Assembly (NCBI GenBank): GCA_963660485.1
Contig: CAVKYH010000015.1
Coordinates: 1-57,227, forward strand
DNA: 57,227 bases
Source of the DNA: UBA6398 sp963660485
Lineage (GTDB): Bacteria; Bacteroidota; Bacteroidia; Bacteroidales; Bacteroidaceae
Direction: 5' to 3'
Part shown: piece by piece, positions 51,285-57,227 of the stretch
Numbering within the stretch: the first letter of the stretch is position 1
Layout: each line of letters opens with the position of its first letter
The notes under the pieces: model-generated
Database searches by the model: none
The model's input: only the letters and a program-made list of their open reading frames with translations
What the model was told of the DNA's origin: nothing
Program-made: the position numbers and the translations under genes

Positions 51285-53420
51285 ATGAGAAAAATCAAAA
51301 AGCTCGACATATTCATAATAAAGAATTTCCTGACACTCCTGGCAGGCACATTCTTCGTATGCCTGTTTGTGCTCATGATGCAATTCACCTGGCGCTACAT
51401 CGATGAGCTTATCGGCAAAGGATTGTCGATGGACGTATTCGCGAAATTCTTCTGGTATATGGCGCTGTCGCTCATACCCCAAGCCATGCCGCTCGCCATT
51501 TTGCTGTCGTCGCTCATCTCGTTCGGCAACATGGGAGAACGTCTGGAACTCCTGGCCATGAAAACCGTAGGTGTGCCCTTGATAAGAATAATGCGACCGA
51601 TTATAATTATCGTAACAGCCATTTCGGGCGCATCGTTCTACTTTCAAAACTACACCGGACCTTATGCCGAACTGCAGTTGCGCACCCTGCTCATGAGCAT
51701 GCACGAGAGCGCGCCCGCACTCGAGATTCCCGAAGGAATATTCTACAACGGCATTCCCAACATAAACATCTATGTGAAGCAGAAACACAACGAAACGGGA
51801 ATGCTCTACGATGTGATAATCTACAAAACCGACCAAGGATTCAACAAGGCGCAGATAGTTTTGTCGGACTCGGCCAAACTCGACATCACAGCCGACAAGA
51901 AATACCTTGTACTGCAACTCTACAACGGCGAACAGTTTGAAAATCTGCAAACAGGCAGCTTGAGCCAAATCAAAGCCTATGTGCCCTACGACAGAGAGAC
52001 TTTCAGCTACAAGAAATTAATTATAGATTTCGACAGCAACTTCAATGTGCTCGACGCAAACGCCATAGGCAACCGTCCGGAGTCGAAAAACATGAAACAA
52101 CTCGTTGCCGGCATCGATTCAATGGAAATGCACGGCGACAGCCTTGGCAAATCAAACTACACAATGATTGCCAGCGAAGGAAATCTCGGTCCCGTGCCGT
52201 CGGAAAGCAACTCAGGATACAAACTAACGGAGCCGCCGCAAATTTCAGTGCAGAACGCCCCGACCGTAGGCAACGAAGCCACCCTCTACGGCAATCCCGA
52301 CAGCCTGAGAGCCGCACGCATGGCAGAAGATATGCAGGTTGCGAAAAAACGCAGCGCAGAAGCAGCAAAAGCAATCAAAGCCTATGCAGCCCGCGAGCCG
52401 AAAATAATTGCCGCCGCCAAGAAACTCGATTTCGACAGCCTGTTGGCAACCGTTCCCTCCTCGCAACGGGCGCAAGTGGTGGCCCACGGGCAGGAAATAT
52501 CGCAACAGATACTCACCGACCTCGAATGGCAGAAATACGAAACCGAAGACAACGACCTCATGATAAGGAAGTATCATATCGCATGGCACGAAAAAATCAT
52601 CGTTTCGCTCACCTGCATAATATTCTTCTTCATAGGCGCGCCATTAGGTTCGATAATACAAAAAGGAGGTCTGGGAGCACCCACCGTGCTGTCGGTTCTG
52701 ATTTTCATATTATACTATATCCTCAGCACTTCGGGCATGAAACTCGGAAAAGAAGGCACATGGCAAATTTGGATAGGCATGTGGATGAGCGTAATGATAC
52801 TTGCGCCGCTCGGAGCATTCCTTACATATAAAGCCAACAACGACTCCGTGGTGTTTAATCCCGAAGCCTACAAAAGATTGCTGCACCGCGTGCTCGGGCT
52901 ACGCACCCGACGACACATCGCACGCAAGGAAGTGGTGGTTTACGACCCGGATTATCCGTCGGTTTACCGACGTCTTGGAGCTCTTGCCGAAGAATGTCGC
53001 GAATACAACCAAAAGAAGAAACTCTGGCGCGCCCCGAATTATTGGAATCACTTCTTTAATCCGCAGCCCGACCATAATGTGGAAAAAATCAACGCCGACA
53101 TGGAAAGCATAGTTGAGGAACTGTCAAATACAAAAAACCGGCAAGTTCTCTACGAACTGAACCGCTTTCCCGTGATATTCGCCTCAGCCCACGTTTCTCC
53201 CTTTGCAAATCCGTGGCTAAACCGCATAGCAGGCGTGATATTGCCCGTAGGAATATTCTTCTGGTTCAGAATGTGGAAATTCCGCCTGCGGCTGCTCCGC
53301 GACATGAAGCAAATCGTTTCGTCGTGCGACAAGGAACGAGAGATAATAAAGGCTATGCCCGAAGTAAACATCACAGAAACTCCGGAAACAGCAAATAATT
53401 TAGAAAACAACATACAATAA
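51285..53420 (+). CDS. LptF/LptG-type permease (YjgP/YjgQ family)
   Basis: Start set at 51285 (MRKIKKLDIFIIKNFL), where the family begins with a basic residue cluster before the first membrane helix; an earlier in-frame ATG precedes the promoter element. 711 aa. Early helices at about 12-32 and 57-77, the typical SFGNMGERLELLAMKTVGVPLIRIMRP coupling segment, a large periplasmic part, then helices near residue 445-530 (IIVSLTCIIFFFIGAPLGSII and so on). An extra C-terminal region of about 170 residues with one more hydrophobic segment is common in Bacteroidetes. It forms the membrane part of the LPS export ABC transporter. It is the first gene of a four-gene operon. Confidence 0.9.
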   Translation: MRKIKKLDIFIIKNFLTLLAGTFFVCLFVLMMQFTWRYIDELIGKGLSMDVFAKFFWYMALSLIPQAMPLAILLSSLISFGNMGERLELLAMKTVGVPLIRIMRPIIIIVTAISGASFYFQNYTGPYAELQLRTLLMSMHESAPALEIPEGIFYNGIPNINIYVKQKHNETGMLYDVIIYKTDQGFNKAQIVLSDSAKLDITADKKYLVLQLYNGEQFENLQTGSLSQIKAYVPYDRETFSYKKLIIDFDSNFNVLDANAIGNRPESKNMKQLVAGIDSMEMHGDSLGKSNYTMIASEGNLGPVPSESNSGYKLTEPPQISVQNAPTVGNEATLYGNPDSLRAARMAEDMQVAKKRSAEAAKAIKAYAAREPKIIAAAKKLDFDSLLATVPSSQRAQVVAHGQEISQQILTDLEWQKYETEDNDLMIRKYHIAWHEKIIVSLTCIIFFFIGAPLGSIIQKGGLGAPTVLSVLIFILYYILSTSGMKLGKEGTWQIWIGMWMSVMILAPLGAFLTYKANNDSVVFNPEAYKRLLHRVLGLRTRRHIARKEVVVYDPDYPSVYRRLGALAEECREYNQKKKLWRAPNYWNHFFNPQPDHNVEKINADMESIVEELSNTKNRQVLYELNRFPVIFASAHVSPFANPWLNRIAGVILPVGIFFWFRMWKFRLRLLRDMKQIVSSCDKEREIIKAMPEVNITETPETANNLENNIQ

Positions 53421-53424
53421 TATA

Positions 53425-54648
53425 ATGACAGAGAACGAAAATTTCAAAATGGCCACTGTGGAAGAAGCCCTGGCAGACTTCAAGCAAGGCAAATTCGTTA
53501 TAGTGGTTGACGACCCAGGCAGAGAAAACGAAGGAGACCTTATCACAGCTGCCGAAATGATAACCGAAGAAAAGGTGAACTTCATGCTTAAAAACGGAAG
53601 GGGTGTGCTCTGTGCGCCAATCACCATCTCGCGATGCAGAGAGCTCGGACTACAACATCAAGTGGAGAACAACACGAGTCTGCTCGGTACGCCATTCACG
53701 GTAGCGGTTGACAAACTCGAAGGATGCACCACCGGCGTAAGCACACACGACCGCGCCGAAACCATTCGCGCCCTCGCCGATCCCGAATCCACTGCCGATA
53801 CATTCGGAAAGCCCGGACATATCTGCCCGCTCTATGCCCAGGACAACGGTGTGCTACGCCGTGCCGGACATACCGAAGCTGCTATCGACCTTACAAGACT
53901 TTGTGGATTGCGCCCCGCCGCTGCGCTCATCGAAATACTCAACGAGGACGGCACAATGGCCCGCATGCCACAACTTATAGAGAAAGCGAAAGAATGGGGG
54001 CTACATATTCTTACCATTAAGGACTTGATTGAATACCGTCTCAAGACTGATACGCTCATTGAGAAAGGCGAGGAAGTGGACATGCCCACCGAATACGGAC
54101 ATTTCCGCCTTATTCCTTTCCGCCAAAAGAACAACGGCAAAGAACATGTGGCTTTGATCAAAGGAAAATGGGACCCCGAGGAGCCGGTACTTGTCCGAGT
54201 ACATTCTTCATGCGCCACCGGCGATATTTTCGGCTCAAAACGTTGCGATTGCGGCGAACAACTTCATCGCGCCATGCGTAAAATCGAAGAAGCCGGCAAA
54301 GGTGTGGTGCTTTATCTCAACCAGGAAGGACGCGGAATAGGGCTTATGGCGAAGATTGCGGCATACAAATTGCAGGAAGAAGGTTATGACACAGTTGACG
54401 CCAATGTTCATTTGGGCTATGACCCTGACGAGAGAGATTATGGCGTGGGCGCGCAAATTCTTAGCGAACTTGGAGTACACAAGATGCGTCTGCTCACCAA
54501 CAATCCCGTAAAGCGTGTGGGTCTCGAGGCATATGGTCTGGAAATAGTGGAGAATGTGCCTATCGAAATCCAACCCAACGAATACAACGAGCGTTACCTG
54601 CATACCAAAAAAGAGCGCATGGGACACACCCTGCACTTCAATAAATAA
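53425..54648 (+). CDS. ribBA: Bifunctional DHBP synthase / GTP cyclohydrolase II
   Basis: 407 aa. The N-terminal RibB half shows VVDDPGRENEGDLITAAEMI, then GRGVLCAPI, CTTGVSTHDRAETI and GHICPL to RAGHTEAAIDL. The C-terminal RibA half has VRVHSSCATGDIFGSKRCDCGEQL (three zinc-binding Cys), LYLNQEGRGIGLMAKIAAY, and LLTNNPVKRVGL. Together they make the two riboflavin precursors from ribulose 5-phosphate and GTP. No FMN riboswitch precedes it; it starts 4 nt after the permease stop, so it follows that operon. Confidence 0.97.
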   Translation: MTENENFKMATVEEALADFKQGKFVIVVDDPGRENEGDLITAAEMITEEKVNFMLKNGRGVLCAPITISRCRELGLQHQVENNTSLLGTPFTVAVDKLEGCTTGVSTHDRAETIRALADPESTADTFGKPGHICPLYAQDNGVLRRAGHTEAAIDLTRLCGLRPAAALIEILNEDGTMARMPQLIEKAKEWGLHILTIKDLIEYRLKTDTLIEKGEEVDMPTEYGHFRLIPFRQKNNGKEHVALIKGKWDPEEPVLVRVHSSCATGDIFGSKRCDCGEQLHRAMRKIEEAGKGVVLYLNQEGRGIGLMAKIAAYKLQEEGYDTVDANVHLGYDPDERDYGVGAQILSELGVHKMRLLTNNPVKRVGLEAYGLEIVENVPIEIQPNEYNERYLHTKKERMGHTLHFNK

Positions 54649-54667
54649 CAAAACAAAACAATTAATT

Positions 54668-55381
54668 ATGGAAAGAGAAATCAAAGTAGGAAATCCGGTA
54701 CTCGAAGGATTCCAAAGCGCCTACCGCGTGCTTATGCGCAAGGTGTTTTTGTGGATGACCCTTGCCCTCGCCGTAACAGGGCTTACAGCTTATTACGTAG
54801 CCTCTAACGCGGGTTTGTTATACGCCATATTCTCCTCTAAAGGCATTTTCTGGGGAATAATAATTGCCGAACTCGCGCTTGTGTTCATTCTTTCGGCAAG
54901 GATAATGAAGATGTCGTTTGCCACAGCCGGCATAATGTTCGTGGCATACTCTGTGCTCAACGGGATAACCATGGCGTCGATTTTTGCAGTCTTCACCATG
55001 GAGTCGATAGCAAGCGCATTTTTTGTAACGGCAGGAATGTTCGGCGTTATGTCGTTTGTCGGTTTCACAGTAAAGAAAGATCTCGGTTCGTTCGGCTCTT
55101 TCTTCTTTATGGCATTGGTTGGTTTGATCATTGCGTCGGTTGTCAATGTCTTTCTCGGCAGCAGCGTTCTTTATTGGGTGGTTACCTACGTGGGCGTATT
55201 GCTTTTCGTGGGACTCACAGCCTATGACACACAGAAGATAAAGCACATGCTCATGGAGTATGGCGATGAAGTGAACGACCATACGCAGAAGCTTGCGCTT
55301 TTGGGAAGTTTGTCGCTATATCTCGACTTTATCAACTTGTTCCTATACCTTCTGCGCATTTTCGGACGCAACAACGATTGA
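54668..55381 (+). CDS. Bax inhibitor-1/YccA family membrane protein
   Basis: Start set at 54668 (MEREIKVGNPVLEGFQSAYRVLMRKVFLWM), because a longer frame upstream overlaps ribBA in another phase. 237 aa with seven hydrophobic segments after an N-terminal soluble arm. BI-1 family features include the opening FLWMTLALAVTGLTAYYV, GVLLFVGLTAYDTQKIKHM with the DxQ-type pair, and the final SLYLDFINLFLYLLRIFG. The family are inner-membrane pH-dependent leak channels or regulators. It is the third gene of the operon, 19 nt after ribBA. Confidence 0.92.
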   Translation: MEREIKVGNPVLEGFQSAYRVLMRKVFLWMTLALAVTGLTAYYVASNAGLLYAIFSSKGIFWGIIIAELALVFILSARIMKMSFATAGIMFVAYSVLNGITMASIFAVFTMESIASAFFVTAGMFGVMSFVGFTVKKDLGSFGSFFFMALVGLIIASVVNVFLGSSVLYWVVTYVGVLLFVGLTAYDTQKIKHMLMEYGDEVNDHTQKLALLGSLSLYLDFINLFLYLLRIFGRNND

Positions 55382-55419
55382 ACAATACCCCAAGAAAATA
55401 TTAAAACAGCATATATAAT

Positions 55420-56613
55420 ATGAACGAATTGTCAGCACGGTTAAACCGTCTTTCACCTTCGGCAACATTAGTCATGTCGCAGAAGAGCAACGAGCTTAAA
55501 GCGAGCGGCGTTGACGTAGTAAATCTCAGCGTTGGCGAACCTGATTTCAACACTCCCGAACATATCAAGAATGCCGCCAGGAAAGCAATCGACGACAACT
55601 ATTCCCATTATTCCCCCGTGCCGGGATATCCTGCACTGCGTGAGGCCATAGCGGGAAAACTTAAGCGCGAAAACGGACTCGACTACAAGCCCGCGCAAAT
55701 AATATGCTCCAACGGTGCAAAACAAAGCGTTTGCAACGTAATCATGTCGCTTGTAGGAGAAGGCGACGAGGTTATTGTTCCTGCTCCTTATTGGGTAAGT
55801 TACACTCAAATGGTGAAACTTGCCGACGGAGTGCCTGTAACTGTTGCCACCGGGCTTGAACAGAATTTCAAGATGACTCCCGCGCAACTCGAAGAGGCTA
55901 TCACTCCCAACACACGCGCACTTATTTTATGCTCCCCCAGCAATCCTACGGGTTCTATCTATTCTTACGCCGAACTTGAGGCACTTGCCGAAGTGCTCAA
56001 GAAACATGAGCGCGTAATTGTGGTTTCCGATGAAATCTACGAGCACATAAATTACGTTGGCAAGCACGCAAGTATGGCGCAAGTGCCCGGAATGAAAGAA
56101 CGCACTGTGATAATCAACGGCGTTTCCAAGGCTTACGCAATGACAGGTTGGAGAATCGGTTTTGCAGCAGGCGAAGAATGGGTGATAAAAGCCTGCAACA
56201 AACTTCAGGGACAGTACACCAGCGGTCCGTGCTCGGTTAGCCAGATTGCGGCTGCCGCTGCATTCAACGATTCTCAGGACTGTGTGGAAGACATGCGCAA
56301 GGCTTTTGAAAACAGAAAGAACCTCATCGTTTCGCTTGCCCGTGAAATTCCGGGTCTCGAGGTTAACGATCCCGAAGGAGCCTTTTACCTTTTCCCGAAA
56401 TGCAGCAGTTATTTCGGCAAAAAGGACGGCGACCGCGTGATAAACGATGCCAACGACATGGCTCTCTATCTGCTCGAAGTGGGACACGTGGCAACCGTGA
56501 GCGGCGACGCTTTCGGCGCTCCGGGATACTTCCGCATGAGCTATGCAACGGGCGAAGACAATATTCGCAAGGCTATGCAGCGCATCAAAGACACTCTCGC
56601 ACGCCTCAAATAA
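55420..56613 (+). CDS. aspC: Aspartate/aromatic-type class I aminotransferase
   Basis: 397 aa. Class I PLP aminotransferase marks: NLSVGEPDFNTPEHI, YSPVPGYPALREAIA, ICSNGAKQSVCNV, LCSPSNPTGSIYS, VVSDEIYEHI, and the PLP-binding Lys in NGVSKAYAMTGWRIGFAAG, then the carboxylate-binding Arg in PGYFRMSYA. It is most like AspC-type aspartate:2-oxoglutarate aminotransferases of Bacteroidetes. It lies 38 nt after the BI-1 gene; the terminator at 56637-56671 closes the operon. Confidence 0.93.
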   Translation: MNELSARLNRLSPSATLVMSQKSNELKASGVDVVNLSVGEPDFNTPEHIKNAARKAIDDNYSHYSPVPGYPALREAIAGKLKRENGLDYKPAQIICSNGAKQSVCNVIMSLVGEGDEVIVPAPYWVSYTQMVKLADGVPVTVATGLEQNFKMTPAQLEEAITPNTRALILCSPSNPTGSIYSYAELEALAEVLKKHERVIVVSDEIYEHINYVGKHASMAQVPGMKERTVIINGVSKAYAMTGWRIGFAAGEEWVIKACNKLQGQYTSGPCSVSQIAAAAAFNDSQDCVEDMRKAFENRKNLIVSLAREIPGLEVNDPEGAFYLFPKCSSYFGKKDGDRVINDANDMALYLLEVGHVATVSGDAFGAPGYFRMSYATGEDNIRKAMQRIKDTLARLK

Positions 56614-56636
56614 CTTTTGGCGCGCACCGCATACGG

Positions 56637-56671
56637 CCCCGGCAGCAAAACCTACGCTGCCGGGGTTTTTT
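56637..56671 (+). terminator. Intrinsic terminator of the lptF/G-ribBA-aspC operon
   Basis: CCCCGGCAGC pairs perfectly with GCTGCCGGGG around a 9-nt loop, followed by six T. Confidence 0.95.
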
Positions 56672-56723
56672 CATGCCTTTCCCGCCCCAGCATTTGCAGC
56701 CTCTGAAAAGCGTTGTCAAAGAA

Positions 56724-56818
56724 GTTTTTCACTATATAAAATATCGCAAAAACGATGTCTGATATTATTCAAATAAAGTCTGACATCGTTTAAATAATGT
56801 CATACATTGTTTTCAAGG
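56724..56818. repeat. 21-nt-grid mosaic repeat array 14
   Basis: Cores start at 56724 (AGTTTTTCAC), 56746 (CGCAAAAACG), 56767 (TATTCAAATA), 56788 (CGTTTAAATA) and 56809 (TGTTTTCAAG). Arms are ATGTCTGATAT, AAGTCTGACAT and ATGTCATACAT; the first step is 22 nt. It lies in the 387-nt gap before the last gene. The remaining part up to 57000 is A-rich, with a weak TTTC, 19 nt, CAAATTTG promoter-like pair (56897-56927). Confidence 0.87.
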
Positions 56819-57000
56819 AAAAGCACATACAAAATAAGATTTTTGCTGTTTTGGGAAAATTAACAAACGAAAAAGAGTAAATAAGCCAGAAAAAACTTTC
56901 TTCTTTGCGCAAAAAATCGCAAATTTGCCGAGATAAATCATCGAAGAATCTACAAATAAATTTTGAAAAGCCAAAAAGAATAAAAAAGAAAAGCCTTGTC

Positions 57001-57227
57001 ATGAAAAAGTACGCCTTGGGAATTCTGATGCTGGTAGTAGGCTTTACGAGTCTGCTTTCCTGTTCCGACAATGTCGATGAATCCAACATGTATGTGTTTA
57101 GCGGGAAATCCTTGACCGATTATATTAAGGAAGATCCCGATTTGAGTTACTATTACTTAATGCTGCAGCAATCCAAGAGCGGCAAAAAAGGCTCCACAAT
57201 GGACCATCTGCTCGAAGCCCGCGGCAA
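57001..57227 (+). CDS. Fasciclin-domain lipoprotein, 5' part only (runs off the window)
   Basis: The frame from the ATG at 57001 is open to the window edge (75 complete codons). It starts with a lipoprotein signal ending LLSC, followed by SDNVDESNMYVFSGKSL, TDYIKEDPDLSYYYLML and GSTMDHLLEARG. It is nearly identical to residues 20-95 of the fasciclin lipoprotein at 33582-35603 (SDNVDDSNMYVFTGKSL, TDYVKEDPDLSYYLFML). The signal peptides differ more than the mature parts. It is a clear paralogue with the FAS1 start, probably another surface lipoprotein. Confidence 0.9.
   Translation, partial: MKKYALGILMLVVGFTSLLSCSDNVDESNMYVFSGKSLTDYIKEDPDLSYYYLMLQQSKSGKKGSTMDHLLEARG

Noticed and set aside
1..56818. 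CRISPR arrays
   Set aside because: The 11-nt variable segments are too short for spacers, come from a handful of recurring words in both orientations, and no cas genes are present.
1..57227. tRNA and rRNA genes
   Set aside because: I looked for cloverleaf and conserved rRNA stretches in all intergenic gaps and saw none; tRNAscan-SE would settle this.

Overview
This window looks like a chromosomal segment of a Bacteroidales bacterium, possibly near Muribaculaceae or Prevotellaceae; I cannot fix the genus. The evidence is a Bacteroidetes-type promoter (TTTG, 19 nt, TAnnTTTG; three perfect copies at 13535-13565, 17847-17877 and 40250-40280), a PorZ-like type IX secretion (T9SS) component, several proteins with T9SS-like C-terminal tails, NigD-like and fasciclin lipoproteins, ECF sigma/anti-sigma loci of Bacteroides type, a b558-type succinate dehydrogenase/fumarate reductase, and a Bacteroidetes-type tyrosine recombinase.

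Layout. 241-4252 (minus): rdgB-porZ-acyltransferase. 4373-9392 (minus): sbcD-sbcC DNA-end processing nuclease. 9936-13471 (minus): sdhC-sdhA-sdhB. 13829-17607 (minus): metK behind a SAM-riboswitch-like leader, a LOG-family protein, DUF4271, hemD. 18521-22882 (plus): giant secreted protein with discoidin-like repeats. 23216-26846 (plus): dapB-lepB-lepB-like-wbqC. 27004-31887: a Nudix hydrolase (minus), then miaB, ridA-LOG and an ECF sigma/anti-sigma/DUF4252 operon (plus). 32234-36654 (minus): secreted nucleoside hydrolase, fasciclin lipoprotein, outer-membrane barrel. 37153-40164 (minus): NigD-like lipoprotein, ECF sigma, anti-sigma/beta-barrel fusion, lipoprotein. 40401-41375 (minus): tyrosine recombinase. 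41544-42887 (plus): manC. 43037-50556 (plus): secreted glycosidase-like proteins. 50737-50932: a probable small RNA with its own promoter and terminator. 51285-56613 (plus): lptF/G-type permease, ribBA, BI-1 family, aspartate aminotransferase. 57001 to the edge: start of a second fasciclin lipoprotein, paralogous to the one at 33582-35603.

The most unusual feature is not a gene. Fourteen intergenic blocks share one architecture: a strict 21-nt grid of a 10-nt A/T core (AATTTAAATT, TGTTTAAATA, CGTAAAAACT, AGTTTTTACG and variants) alternating with an 11-nt arm drawn from a small recurring vocabulary (for example AGATGCGTCGG, AGATGCCTTGG, CCGGGCCACCA, AGGTCAGACCT, ATATCAGACAT and their reverse complements). 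The pitch equals two turns of B-DNA. Arms occur in both orientations and swap halves, and every block lies between transcription units. I know of no described repeat class with this structure.

The genes otherwise describe a gut-type anaerobe: fumarate respiration, lysine, SAM, riboflavin and haem-related steps, envelope biogenesis, and a T9SS-linked surface proteome with glycan-active enzymes. Product calls come from reading motifs by eye; no database search was run.
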